A stretch of 64,000 nucleotides of DNA, from NCBI RefSeq assembly GCF_041296385.1, contig NC_091013.1:6710001-6774000 (forward strand), given 5' to 3'. This DNA comes from Aphelocoma coerulescens (lineage: Eukaryota > Chordata > Aves > Passeriformes > Corvidae). Of the stretch, positions 25,601 to 38,900 are shown piece after piece. The notes below the pieces were generated by a model. It was not told the origin of the DNA. It saw only the letters and a program-made list of their open reading frames with translations, and made no database searches. Every line of letters starts with the position of its first letter. The first letter of the stretch is position 1. The position numbers and the translations under genes are program-made.

Positions 25601-27549
25601 CTGTTTTCAACAATACTTTTCAGAGGGGAGGGAAAACATATCACAGCCATTCCCAATGAAGAAATCAATGAACATTGAACAGCTGTCGTGACAATATTCC
25701 ATGTCTGGATCAATTAAATGTCACCACCTGCACCTCTACAATACCTGTGCCATTATCTGTCCTCCTGTCACCATAAAGTCTTTCATGTCAGCTTTACCCA
25801 CGTCACCCTGTGTGCTGTTCACTGCCAAAGTCTTGTACATCTGCCACCTCTTCCTCAGGCACAGCAAACCACTGTGGATGTAGGCACAGCAGCACTGCCA
25901 TATCACCACTAGAGGAGGGGGAAAAAAAAAGTCACAATCCAGTTTAGAAGGCATGGTCACTGTTCACAAAGAATTGCACAAAGGGAAACCAGCTATGGAA
26001 AATTCCAGACAATAACCTGGGAGAGAAAAGTCACCCTTTTAGGCAGAACAGAGTTCCCTGGAAGGAGTCTGTTGTGGTTTAAGGCATGGCTCTCCACCAA
26101 CACAGAGCTCATATGAAGCCTGCATGGGTTTAAAGGTCAATTTATCACTGACTTTTTGATCAACCTGAGTAAATACAGGCACTACTGGCCAGCCCAGCAG
26201 TTTGCAGAGGTGCTGAACCTAGAAGAGGGTTTTATGCAGAGTGCTTTCCAGGAGCTGTGGTAACCCATGCTGTGCAACACCTGGTTCAAGGGGAAAGCTA
26301 TACCTGCTTCTCAAGGGAATGATGCTTTATAATCCAGTAAAAGCCAGTGTTCGTGAGGATATGGCTACTGAGAGCCAGTCTAAAAGATACAGGCACATCA
26401 AAGAATCTCATTTCAGAATACATTCCTTCATTAAGCAGGGCTCGTGGTTATATAATGTACAATCCGAGCCTCGTATGAAAATGTCAGGATTTTTTTCAGA
26501 AATACAAAATACCACATATATTTGCTAATTAATAATATGGTGCTTACTTTGCTTATGTCTACTATTTTCATTGGCCAGTCAATCCCAGATGAAATGCTGA
26601 CTTTTCTAATGAACTCAGGGTATTTGAAATCACTAACCAATATTCAAAAGGCCAGTTCTTTCTGGTGTTGTCTATACACATTCTCCAAGTATGAAAGTAT
26701 GCAAATATACTCGGTTTATTAAAATCTTACCTCAGTGCTAAGGCATTTATGACTGTGAATTCAGAAGACTTTACTGCCAGAACTGCTTCAATTGCTTCAC
26801 TTGACTGACATAGCTTAAAAGTCATATCTAATTGTCAAAAGAATTACCAGATGAGATATTTTTGTACCTTTGTCCAGGTATTTCTCAACAGGTACCAGTT
26901 CCAGAAACTGTGTGACTTAGACAAATGTCTGTGTACTTGCACAGGTTAAGGTTCTCTTCATTTAAAATCGTGCCTGAAAAAACAGATTTTTTCACACCCG
27001 ATTTTTTTATAAGAGCAACAAAAACCATAACAGAGGCTTTCAGAAAGCAGTCCCTGACACCAGCAGGAATTACTCCACTGACTCTTGACAGTCACCAGAA
27101 CAAGATTGCAAAACACATCAGTGATTAGCAATAAGCCAAGCAAAAATATGTGGCAGAAGCTGCAGACAAACCAGCCCCTCACACCACAGTCTGCAAGACT
27201 AAAAACATCCAAACAATGAAACTTATTCTGTGGCCTATCTGCAAACTGGTGGAAACAGAGCAGATGAATCACCCCACAGCTGAGCAAGCCACAAGTACAA
27301 GAGCAGTAAGGAGTGTTACTGCTCCCAGAAAGATGCCATAGCAGCTTTCCCAGCCACTGAGCTTATGCTGCAGACCCATACAGGGAATGAGAGCAAAGAC
27401 TGAAGGAGTTCAGGCTCACACAACAAAGGAAGAGAATGCCAATAATGTGGAACCAGAAGTAAACGATGCAAACCAAGACAGACCAAAAGGATGTAAGGGA
27501 AGCAGGCAAGACTTCAAAAAGAGTACAGACCCAAATCAGTGCATGCTCT

Positions 27550-27702
27550 GATCCCAGGGCATCATTAGAGGTTTTGATGGAACATTAGACAACGCTCTCA
27601 GGCACATGGTGGGATTCTTGGGGCTGTTTTTTGCAGGGCTAGGAGTTGGACTTTGATGATCCTTGGAGGTTCCTTCCAACTCAGGATATCCTATGATTCT
27701 AA
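27550..27702 (+). mobile_element. CR1 3' end, plus orientation
   Basis: The segment contains GATGGAACATTAGACAACGC, then GGGCTAGGAGTTGGACTTTG, ATGATCCTTGGAGGTTCC and TTCCAACTC, and ends CTATGATTCT. This is the usual layout of the last 150 bp of a CR1 LINE. Confidence 0.75.
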
Positions 27703-30700
27703 GACTTAAAATAAAATGGTGTCTGAAAGTGGATGGAAATAGCCCTTCAGAGTACCCTACTGCCAAGTGCCTGAACACAAAGATTTACAAATACCTGACA
27801 CATGCCTGTAAGGTGTCAACCATTCCCCAGACAGGCATGAGGGAAAGCAATGGCCACTGCATGCAGAAAGGAGTCAATCAGAAAAGTGAACACAGTGGCT
27901 CAGGACCAAGATTTTAATCCCAACAGAGGAAATACAGAAGGCTCACCTTGATTTTTTTTCCATCTGCTATGAAATGACAATTGCCAGAAGATGGAGGATC
28001 CCTGCAGTCCTTCTCCCAAGCCTGCAGACAGTAGGGTCAGGTATTTGAACATGACAAGCTTCTGTGCTCACACCGCAACCTAGACAGTTAAAATTCTAGA
28101 TTCTAGGTGATATTCTGATTCAAGGATCTAGTCCATGAAGATAGAGCCAGGACCACATGAGGTCTTTAGGTAAAACAGTCAAAGTTGACCTCAGCCCTGG
28201 TAATTCCATTCAATGCAGTCACCAGCAACAAGAAACTAGATCTCCTTGAGCTGAGGAATGGGACCAAACAAGGACCCCTGATGCTGTCTGGCCGCTTGAT
28301 CACATCTGTAAAGTAGCAGCACTTTAAAATATCCTGTTTTGTACTGATCTTCTCTAAAATCTACTATTTGTAAGACACAAGCCACAGTAACACTACCTAC
28401 TGCTGTCTAGCTCATGAAACCAAAATTCTGATCATGAAAAAGGTGAGAATAGATTGAATAATATTTTTATCTGAAAACTATTGTTCAGTGTCTGCATGTG
28501 ACAGTAGTTAAAATTCTGATGTATCTAAACTCATTTTTAATTTATTGAAATTAGAAGATTGGCTTCAACAGGAGATCTGTAAACAAAAAATGGGTACAGC
28601 AGCCTCATTTTGCAGAAAACAGACATGTGTAATCCTAGCTGTCCAATACAGAAGTCCTAATATAAACAAAACACCTTTGCAAGTTAAGCTTATCAAAATA
28701 ACCAAGCACTTCAAAAGGAGACACTTATAAAATGGAAGACAATAAGCAAAGATAGCCCTATATACTTAGAGAGACAAAAAGTAGCATGAATATGAAAAGC
28801 CCTTCGTATTGTCAGATCCAGACTCAATGAATTTTAAACTATTGTACATCTAGTAAGTGGATCCATTGTTTAGAAGAGGTTTATATTTATGGAAATGGGT
28901 TAAAGGAAGAGGAACACAAGGAAAAAATTGATGAGGAGCTGGACTTTGGAATTTATAGGGTAATTAAAGATTTTGGAGAAAGTTTAGTCCTCAAAAGAAT
29001 GAAAACTGTATCTAGAATAGAAAGGAAAAATAACATTTGCATGGAAAATCTAATCCAAGCCTCAGAGAACGAGATCAAGTCCTGACCTCAGAAGATTTAG
29101 CACAGAAATATCTGGATTAAAATCAGCACTTGGCAATGCTGGGATTTTGAGTGTTTAGAAAACACAGAGTGCAAAGGGCAATTAAAAGATTAAAAACTTG
29201 ATTCTGGTCCAGCACACAGCTCACGTTGTTTGTGCCTGTGGGTGCTTAAAATCTGTGCAATGATGTTAAAAATGTGCAAGGCCCCAGCCTTCCCATGCTA
29301 AAGGGTTCTTCATGCCCACCAGGTATCAGCTTTGTTCCAGGGCACTGAGGGGCACTGAGGATGAGCAGGACAACACAGGCCTTTGCAAGGCAGTCCCAAC
29401 CTTCCTGGAGGAGCAAGGAGCCAAGTCATATTAAACTCACAACCTCCTGCTGCTTCTTAGCAGCAAAGACAGATCCTGTGGTCAGTACAAAATAAACCCA
29501 GTGGTAAGTTTCCAGGGAAGTTTTGTGTTGATTTGTCCTTTTCTCCCAGGTTAGAAGTATTAGTTAGCACTTCTGTCAGCTTCACTGGAGAACAGTATGA
29601 ACAGCTCTTTCCTCCCCAAGCACATACCTGGAGGGGGACTGAGTTCACTAGTTCTAATCATCTGAAAGTTTATTTAGTCCAAGTCAATCAAGTGTCCTTT
29701 GAGAGAACCAGGAATCCCAGGAGGAAACTTGCCTTGCCTGTCTTGATTAAGTACTCTAGTACAGTATAAATCAGTCTCCAGAACTACCTGTCCCTTCCAT
29801 GGCCCAGAGAAGGGATCTTGTGAGACAGTGCAGATGAGCAGCATAAGATGAAATTAATCCCACCTGTAACAACCATAACCTCTTAACTTTATCTTCTTTA
29901 AATTTAGATTTTTTTTCCAGTAGCAAGCATATTTCTGAATCTATTAATTATGTTCAGGGCTTTTCACTGAAGCCATCCAATTTATACAGGGCCATCTTGG
30001 ACTGTGGAAGTGTGCAGGGAACAATATCCCCCCAGGAGTCACAGCAGCATTATCATGTACACACATAGTAATACCTAATACATGCACAATAACCCCCTTA
30101 TCAATACGTGAGAGCCTGTGTCCTGTTGTTTGTTACTTTAATTATTTCCCAAGCTTGCACTGGAGGAGCTTCTGGAATATCTTCCTGAATACTTTTTCCT
30201 TCAGGATAGCATGAGGTTTGCTACTGATGATGGGCTGTTTCACCACAGGAATGAGGCAGAAGAAACATGGGGGAAAAGATAATGAGGAACCAGAGGAATG
30301 CAAACCTAGGAGCTTCTTTTGACTCCAAGAAAGGTGAAATAAATCAGCAATGAATTAATAATGAAGGCTGGTAGTGGACAGACTGGAAGGGGGCTATCTT
30401 TCAATTGACAGATAGAAACAGTGTGCTGTGACTTCCATAGATGCAAAGCAGCAGGACCATCATGATCAAGAGAAAATAAAATGTCACCAGCCATTATTCA
30501 CAAGAAAACATTTGGCATCAGTGAGAGGCATAACTTGTATCTTCAGGAACTCTTCAAATTAGGTTATCAGTGAAGGACATGGTAGACTTTTTTGTTAAAG
30601 AGGTGCAAGTGTTTTATTTCCTCATGTGCTCTGAGGTATGCAAGTGAATTTGCACAGGACACTGTCTGATTAGAGGTAGGAGATGGAATTTCACTGCTCT

Positions 30701-33700
30701 CATCTGCTTTGCATCTTTAGCTTTTGCTCATCTAGTTCAAGAGAAAAAAACTGAGCTCAAATAGACTCTAAACAAGGGTCAGTAAAAAAATAGGCATTAC
30801 ATAGCAAAGACTGTTGGTTTTCAGTTCAGAATATGTCTTCTGGTCACTATTAGAAAACACTGATTATTTTTGAGCAACACCCTTTGATTAAGTCTGTCCT
30901 TAAGTCTGTCTTTTCCTGAAGCAGCAATATGGTACCTACTAAGGTACTTTAACTTTTCTAACTGCTTTACATCTACATAAAACCTTGCTTTGCATTCTGT
31001 CATTATCCTTGCCTGTATGGGACCTGTGGATCCATCCCCTAGGAATTCTGAATGGCAGGAACCAGCATTGACTGTGAATGAATGCAAAGTATCTTTAGAA
31101 ATTGGCATAAGTCCACAAAACAGATGCCATTGCAGTGCCAGGCACCCCTGCATGCAGGTATTCATGCTAATAACAATAGCAAACACCACCACAAACCTGA
31201 AAGTGGATTTCTTTCGGAGGAAATTTTGCAAAAAAAGAGAAGCAATAGGAAATTGGATCAGCCTGAGCTGTAGCTAATTGTCAGAAAGAGATTAGCATAG
31301 TGAAAGGATGAGCTTGACATCACGGAATTAATTTATGTTAGTTTAAGGGTTTTTCCCTGCTTTTTCTTCATTGGTTATTAGTAAGTATGCATATATTTTC
31401 ATGATTACCATCATTTTTAATCCTTCCATCAGAATGGTGGTTACACCAGTCACAGATTTGTAAAAATGGGCTCATTAGGACAAATAGATGGAAAAGAAGC
31501 TAGAGACTATGAAGTAGGATAGCTGGAATTGTTTGAGACATCACATCAGTTTTCGTCCACTCCTACTTGGGGTTTCATCACCCTAACCTCTGTACCCTTT
31601 AGACCAGGAAGACCCTTAAGTACAAATAGACAGATAATAACAAGAAAGGTTTTTTTTTTTTTCCTAAAAGCTTGTGCACTTGTATTAAAGGGTTATGACA
31701 TCAGTAGGGACCTAATTTTGGGTGCTGCTCCTGCCTGGGGGTGGGACAGGCCTGGGCTGTTACCCTCCCTTGGGGGTCCCCATGATCATTGCCCCTACCC
31801 CAGGCAGCTGCTGGCCTGGCTGCACTGTGGCACTCAGACCCTTGTTCTGTTCCTGTGCTGTGGCTCTGTGTGTGCTCAGAATGTGAATGTTTACATTCAC
31901 TCATCGCTTCTACTAACAGGCCTAATATTGTACATTTTACATTTAGTGATCAGTCCTACTTTGAATGCAATCTGATTGATAAAATATTCAATTTTTGCTT
32001 ATTAGCTCTTGATGAATGTCAGACTGTGTATGTTGGATTAAAACTCTTGGCTATTAGCATTTTGCCTCTCCAGTTAACACTCACTGCTAATCAAGATACG
32101 TTTCAGTCATGGCTGATGCCACCGTAGAGTGCAGGGACAGACTAGACAACCTGCTGAGACACCTTGCAGCAGTTTTCCCCTAGTGGAAAGCCTGGCATGC
32201 AGCTTATGCTCATTTCATCGTGCAGTATTTCAAAAGCACTGAAGTGCTTTCACAGTTTCTGCACTGATGACAGGAGAGAAATTTTAAACTGTGTAAAAGA
32301 TATGTTTAAAAACGTATTTAAACCTGCCTGTCTTCTGCAACATCAGTATTCAGCAAGCACAAAGGTACTAGCAGGAGAACAGCATGGCCTGGTTGCAGAT
32401 TAGGGAGATGTCAAACCAAGTTCACCCCTCCTTCGAGGGATTCTCCACAAGGGATGAAGGGCAAGCACCAGGTTTTGGGTGCCTGAAAGCACCAAGGCTC
32501 CTCAGGGCATGCTCAGGGTCTGTCAGGACAGTGGTGGAAAAGGGTGGGAGGAGAATGAACACCCAGGGATCACTGACAGGGGGCTGGCACAGTGGGAGTT
32601 TGCATCCAGACCCAGGAACTGAGAAAGATTCCTGGCTTCAACCACATCCCTGCACCTGAAGCAGGTGCTAATATAGTCTGCAGCTGACAGAGAATCCATT
32701 CTGATGCTTTGACTAAAGGTCAAAACCTATTCCTTGCCAGCAGGAAATTTCAGAGATGTGAACCAGTCTCTTTCTAAAGAAGAGACTTTCCCCCCAAACA
32801 TGCTGAGGAACAACTGTAACATATAAAAAACAATGAATAACTGTTTTTTAAAATGCACTACTATTTAAAGAGTAGAAAATGAGAGGATGTGTAATTTAAA
32901 ATGCTGTACTGTGCTTTTACCAGGTACTGACCAGACAGTGATGAATCATGTGCCTAAATTCTACTTCTTACACTTTGTAAATGTGGAGATCTTTGGCTTT
33001 GACCCCTATTCCATCAACTTTCCACTAAGTCCTCAAAATTTAGTCCATGGCTGTCAGTACATTTCCTACCAGACAGCATAGCTATTATGACATTTCATTG
33101 CCACAGTGTCAGAAAGCCTAAGAAAATTTATGAAAACAATATATTTTGTCTCAGACAAGTTCTAGCCTGAGGTGAGAAAATGTGGAGGCTCTCAGCTGCT
33201 GTGTTTTCACTGAAAGTTTGCTTTGCTTTTAACATCATGCATTCAAAAGATAATGCACCAAAATCCAGGCAGAACACACTTTATCTGTTTAATTAGTTAG
33301 AACCACATGGGATGAGAGAAGTTATGGCACCATAAAAATCAGAAACTGAATCCTAATGTGATTAGATATGAGAGTTCCAGAAAAAAAAATCATCTTTATG
33401 CCATCAAAGAGGCTTTATTAGGATTATGTACACCATTCTGCTCATACCTGTTGAAGACAGATACTTTTGGACTGAGACCTGTGTATAAAACAGTTATTAG
33501 GATCAGCAAGTGTGTATCCCAATATATGAGGATCCTAAACTGCTTGACAAGAATCACAACATTGCAAACACAAAAGCAAAGAGGGGAATACAACACCAGT
33601 TTAAATGTACCATGGTGTGCTGGTTTTGGTACTGGCTGGGGTTAAGCCATCACACATGGTGCAAACATTTTGGAAGCAGAAGCTACTGAGATGAAAAAAA

Positions 33701-35270
33701 TGAACCTTTGAACCAGACTTGTTGCAGGACAGAGGAGGGAAAAAACACCAACCTGGTTTTGGGAGAGGTTTGTCCTGCTCTAAACAGTGCCAGATTTATT
33801 CATTAGAAGGATTATATAATGTGTCCATGAACATACAAATACAGACTTAATGGTACAGATGAATAGGAGCCCTTTTAGGGCTTTGTGCCTTCCAACACTC
33901 CCATGGACCTTCATGTGACTCTAGGACATGTACCACATACCCTCCAATGCAGGAAATACAGCCTTGTTTCAAACAGTCACATTAAAGGAAAAAAAAAAAG
34001 ATATTAATTCTTAGAGCCACTGGAGAAAAATGGGAACCAGAAGAATCCCAGGAATAAGTGTTACATATTGTGAACACTCCAAAGCTGTGGCACTTGGCAT
34101 TAAGTATATAGATACATCCACAGCTGTCCTTGACAATGGTCCATAAAATCCCTCACTTCTGCTTTTGGAACAGCCTTCCCCAGTTTTCAGTGTTTCATAT
34201 GGGATTTGAAATGTCTCTGCAACCACTATTTCTGCCAATTTGATAATTGTGTCTCTCTCAGGAAAAAGAGGTCTTGGAGTTTGATTTAACCACCCTTGAA
34301 TCAGACAGATTGTTTTAATCAGACTATGTATTTTAATTTTATTCTATTTCCTGGTCCTTTAATTTTCTTCCCTCCCATTTTCCCTAAAAATGCAGGACTG
34401 TACCCATTGTAGCCAATATTTGTGACTTCCATCCAAATGCCCCTGTCTCTGAACCCCATAAGCTGTCCCTTGAGGTATTATGGAGGAGGGACAGGGAACC
34501 CTCTCCAGACTCTCATGGCCTGCTTTGTCCAATGTACAGCTCCAGGAAATGGAGAATGACAGAGACTGAGTGAGTGTCTTCGGCTCAGAGGATGTCTTGG
34601 AGCTGGGAACCTTCTGCATTGAGCCTGCCAAGTGTGGGAGGTCAGGTATGACTGGCATGACAGCTGGATGGGATCTGTACAGATACACCAGACCAAACAC
34701 ATTTCCATGCTTTGACCATCCCTAAAGCCAGTTCTCCTGGTGCCACCCTCATGGTAAAGTAGAAACTTGGGCAATGGAAAGCCCAGCTGGGTGTGCAGGG
34801 GACCAGCCTAAAGTATCCCGGTGAATTTGATGACACTGCTGCTTCTGGATGAGCCAGTGCTGTGCCCTGTGGGTGAGTCTCTTGGGGGTCTCACAGACAG
34901 CTCTGTGTTTGCAGGCCGGTCTGGAGGGGCACTGACACACGGCACCGTCACACAGCACACCCTGCAGCTGGCACCAGGTGCCAACTCTTATTTCGGGGGG
35001 CTCTCACAAGGAAAACACGAGCCGGTCTTCCAGAGTCCCTACCTCGGCAGCCACAGGTCCCCTCTGGCAGCCCCAGACTGGCTGCAGAGGGTGCAGAAGT
35101 GGATTCCAGACCACCCAAGCAGAGAGCCCCCGTTTGCTGCGCTCCTCAACCAGGGGCAGATTCCCTCCCCAAGCCGTGCGGGAGGCAGGAGAGACCCAGC
35201 ACCCCGCCCGTCCCGCACGGCGGCTCAGTGCCCAGCACGGGCAGCTCCGTCCCGCCCCGCTCGCCGGGCC

Positions 35271-35363
35271 CGATCCCTCCCGGCCGGGCCGATCCCTCCC
35301 GGGCCCGATCCCTCCCGGCCGGGCCGATCCCTCCCGGGCCCGATCCCTCCCGGCCGGGCCCGC
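35271..35363. repeat. 35-bp GC-rich promoter tandem repeat made of alternating 19- and 16-bp units
   Basis: The core CGATCCCTCCCGG starts at 35271, 35290, 35306, 35325 and 35341, so spacings alternate 19, 16, 19, 16. This gives two full 35-bp higher-order units and a half unit. The long subunit carries CCGGCCGGG, the short one CCCGGGCCC. CCCTCCC boxes are potential Sp1/KLF/MAZ sites. The C runs at 35294-35316 and 35329-35351 fit a four-tract quadruplex pattern on the minus strand. Confidence 0.97.
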
Positions 35364-35383
35364 AGCGGGGGCGGTGCCACGGC

Positions 35384-35392
35384 GGGGCGGGG
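35384..35392 (+). promoter_or_regulatory. GC box (Sp1/KLF site)
   Basis: GGGGCGGGG is a consensus GC box 61 bp before the MAOB start codon. A second close match, GGGGGCGG, is at 35367-35374. The spacing suits proximal promoter elements. Confidence 0.6.
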
Positions 35393-35452
35393 ACGCCTCA
35401 GCCCGGCCGGAGCCGCCGCGGGAGCACCGAGCGCCCGGAGCGGGGCAGCGCC

Positions 35453-35498
35453 ATGGCCGAGAGATGCGACGTGGTCGTGGTCGGGGGCGGCATCTCAG
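35453..35498 (+). CDS. MAOB: Monoamine oxidase B (MAOB), exon 1, residues 1-15
   Basis: MAO-B is an FAD-linked enzyme anchored in the outer mitochondrial membrane. It oxidatively deaminates phenethylamine, benzylamine and dopamine to aldehydes, releasing ammonia and hydrogen peroxide. Exon 1 encodes MAERCDVVVVGGGIS, the first beta strand and the glycine-rich turn of the dinucleotide-binding fold. Cys5 to Ser15 align with human MAO-B and the start is at the same position, unlike MAO-A, whose N-terminus is longer. The ATG is in a strong context (GCGCCATGG). The exon ends after the first base of a glycine codon (TCA-G) with donor GTGGGT at 35499. The gene lies downstream of NDP on the same strand, the position MAOB has relative to NDP in mammals. 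Confidence 0.95.
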
Positions 35499-35660
35499 GT
35501 GGGTGCGGGGCGGCGGTGCCGGCGGGGCGGGCACGGGGGGATGCGCGACCCCCGCCCGGCCCGAGCGGGTCCGCCGGGGCGAGCGCATCCCCAGCGGCTC
35601 GGTAGAGCCGGCTGAGCACAGCCCCCATCCTTCTGGCGGCGTGCTGTATGGTGCAGGCAG

Positions 35661-35985
35661 TATTTTATTCTAAGCTGTTGTTAATTTCAATTGTATTGTT
35701 ATTTTAGTTATTCTTGTCTTATTGTTATTTTATAAATTACTTTATTGTTGGTTTTATTATTATTTATTTCTATTGTTCTTTATTTTATTACTATTTATTT
35801 TTATTACCATTTGTTTCTATTGTGATTTAATTTTATTACCATTTATTTGTATTGTTATTGATTTTCATTATTATTTATTTTCGTTATAATTTATTTATTG
35901 TTTATATCCATTATAATCTATTTTTACTATTATTTTTCATTTTACTATTTTTTAAAAAATTCAATTTAATTCTATAGATTTACAT
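35661..35985. repeat. T-rich low-complexity stretch, degenerate ATT/TTTA repeat
   Basis: Directly after the CpG island the plus strand becomes about 320 bp of TTATT and TTTATT words with occasional TTACCATTT and TTGTATTG variants. G and C are rare and T greatly exceeds A. Words such as ATTTTATTACCATTT recur, which suggests a decayed tandem repeat. Confidence 0.85.
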
Positions 35986-38900
35986 TCCATTTTTGTGGCT
36001 CTTCCACTGTCCAGTCCTGGCATCCCCTGAACCTGTGCAATTCTTCCAGTACCCCTGTATCTTTTGGACAAGCGAGCCTAGAAGCACTCTGCATCCTCTG
36101 CACCCAGTCCAGGGGTGTTAGGCAGAGGCCCTCGGTCACACATGATTAATTTAAATCCTTGGCTGCCTTTTGTTTAGCGCAGGTAGAGGCATAAAGGAAA
36201 AATGACTGAAATCAGCTGGATGATTAGGAAGTTTCTAGCTCCCCTGTCAGCGCAGGTATGGATTTGAGAGTGTGAGCAGCCTGGCAGAAATGGACAGACA
36301 GCACTGGGGGCCTTGAGCCTTTTTGCTCTTGAGTAGTGATCAGCTGTTTTTAACCCAATCAGGGCTAGAAGACCTCTGTGCCTGCCCATGGTGAATGTCT
36401 CCCCTGTGCATTTTGTTCTGAGATACACCAAATAAATTGTACATGTGCGGTAGATTTTTTTCCCCCGTGCCTTTGGCATATCAAACAATTGGTTTTTGGT
36501 GCCTTAGCACTGGGAGGTATGGAGTGATAGCTCCTGTTCCATGTGGTAATCTCCTCAGAGCATAATGAGTGTGCATACATCCACAGATCCAGTTAGTATC
36601 TCCTGGCAAACCACAAACAAATTACTTGAGATCTGTTTCAAAATGTGATTTTGTCCATCCGTTTTTCACACATCTTTTAATTTCCACTATTTACTTATAT
36701 ATAATTCTAGGTGTCTATTTAATCATCATGTTAAGGTATGTAGCATGAAATTTGAATGATCTACAAAATGCAGAGACAAAATCATTGGCATTATTTCCTA
36801 AGGACGGTTCTCTGATAACAAACTCCTGAATAATGTTTGAATGTTTCAAGTATGTTTACACAAACAGCAAAAATTTAACCGTTGGTTTTCTACAAAGCAC
36901 AGTTGATTCTGAACACGGTGTTATGGCTCATTTTTAACTTACACCGTGTGTCACAGAGAAACAGAAACTCAATTAAAGTAATCAGGCAGTGGTAACTGTC
37001 TGTTCGTGCCTTGTAAACAGAAACATTTCCAGTGGCATGGTTTTGTACAGCAGTAGTGCTACATTCCCTCTGTTGAATGAGTTGGAGTGAACGAGCCAGT
37101 GTAACAGCTTTTAAAATACCCTTGTTTTTCATGGTTGCCATGGGAATATTTTCATGGCAGGCCTGCACAGCCCACTTACATTTTTCTGGAAGAGCATCAT
37201 AAGCCGTGGTGAAGCGTGTGCTTTGCCACCTGTAGACAGCAGCAAGTGCCAGGGAGAACCAGTTTTCTATTTACTTATTTTTACACGAAATACTCGCCAA
37301 AATGCTCCTGTTTCATGTGGTTGCAACTTTTCTCCTGTCTTCCCACAAAGGCTGGAAAAATATACAGGCACAAAAATTACTATTGACTAAGTACCTCTCT
37401 TCAGTCACTTTCCTTTAGCTGTTTTGTACCACTCCTGCTTCACCTCTGATTCACACTTGTCTGTAAATCATTGAACTTGCAGCCAAGTGATGAAACTGTG
37501 GGTTTAGATCTCCTCACACTGATTGAAAACCCCTGCTAACATGCACAGCTGCTGCAGAGATCTCTTGTCTTGTCCACCAGAGAGGGGAGTGTATGATTTT
37601 TAAAATGAGGCACTCCGTGGAGACCGGGTTTGTTGCTGCTCCACAACCGATGTGCATTCCTTTGGAAAGTCTCTGGTTTTGAGCTGCCTGAGGCTCAGCT
37701 GACTGAGGCTCCATGGTTGCTGCCTGTAAAACAGCAGAAGGCTCTTGTCACGTTGAGGTGTGCCCGAGCCACCCGCTACAGCCCTCAGCAAAGCAGGTAA
37801 TTGCAGAGCAAACAAAGACCTGTGCCAGCAGGAGGATGCAAACAAGTGTCACAGAGCTGCCACTTGGCTATCTCTTTTCTGTTTATTTCTTTAGGTAATG
37901 CAAGCTGTCCATTTGCAGGCTCAGACCCTCTGGCAGCATCTCTGCCTGTCTTTTTATCCAGATGTAATTAGTAGGATCTAAAATTTAAAGAGTGAAAACC
38001 TGATAATGAAGTAACAGTGCAGAGGCCTTCACAACCCAGGTGGTCATTGTTCTTTTATCTGAAGATGCCACTTCCTTTGCTGAATCATTTTTAGTGTTCT
38101 TTATTGCAGGTTTGATAAAAGGGAAGAATAAAACTAAGGAACTGTCTAATTTATATTTTATGTAATGAAAATCTACTCAAAATTAGTCTTCATTTCTTTC
38201 AAGTCAAAGAAATGGTCGGTGGCTTTTCTGAAGATGTCAGGTAATCTCAGTACAGTTGATGATAGTGAAGACCTTTGAGGAACAGAAGGATTTACTAAGA
38301 GTAGATTCTACTTTACAGGTGAAACTTCAGCAGAAGTCCTTGAAATTGTTTTGCAAATGGTGTAGATTAAAAAAAAATATTTTAAAAGAAAATTTCCCAG
38401 AGTAAGAAAGCATATATGAAAACACTTAGCCACACACTGTGTGTAGTGTGTCTGATACTAAAGAATATTTAGATATGAGGTGTAACAGACCCTCTTAGAG
38501 CTGGAATGTGCATCATGGCAGGTTCTTCTCTTTGCTTAGAGTCCTCTCTTTTACTTTGAAGGACTCCTCAAGCATTAGGGTCAAAACAACTATGAGAAAA
38601 CTATGCAGTGATGTCATCAAACTTGTTTATCTTCTTAATTGAGACACAGATGATAGAAATTTTCTTAAGATCTTGGATTCTGTTCAGAGATTTTGTTTTA
38701 AGACTTTCTCCTTTTGTTTTCAAAAGTGTCTTCCTATCCCTGTTTTTGCCATGGGAACTGCTTTTCTTGCATTATTTTCACGTAAATTATCGGATTTTAT
38801 CCTAATCTTACGCCAGTCCTACTTAAGAAAATGCTTCTCTTAAATCTCTAGTGCACAGATTTTACAATCAAAGTGAGGTTAATTGACTTTTTTTCCTTAA

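Larger units (their letters stand above)
13321..35149. other. NDP-MAOB intergenic region
   Basis: About 22 kb without a supported gene. I recognise CR1 LINE fragments (about 23220-23790, 24700-25040, 25201-25256, 25449-25600, 27550-27702), a possible short LTR (15708-16038), a pentanucleotide microsatellite (16162-16275), a near-perfect 49-bp hairpin (21669-21717), and short poly-A, poly-T and CA/TA runs. The longest open frame, 21557-22141 on the plus strand, resembles no protein family I know and spans the hairpin. Enhancers for either gene could lie here but cannot be identified from one sequence. Confidence 0.8.
35150..35625 (+). promoter_or_regulatory. MAOB: CpG island and probable core promoter of MAOB
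   Basis: G+C and CpG density rise sharply from about 35150 and fall away after 35625, where the sequence becomes extremely T-rich. The island spans the first MAOB coding exon. I see no TATA box. GC boxes GGGGGCGG (35367-35374) and GGGGCGGGG (35384-35392) lie 60-90 bp before the start codon. This fits the known Sp1-dependent GC-rich promoters of mammalian MAO genes. The transcription start is not determined. Confidence 0.8.

Noticed and set aside
34821..35615. 264-, 231- and 168-residue overlapping frames before and across MAOB exon 1
   Set aside because: Three frames are open at once only because GC-rich CpG-island sequence lacks stop codons. The repetitive Pro-Arg-Ser content comes from the 35-bp promoter repeat. 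The true coding frame is the 46 bases starting at 35453.
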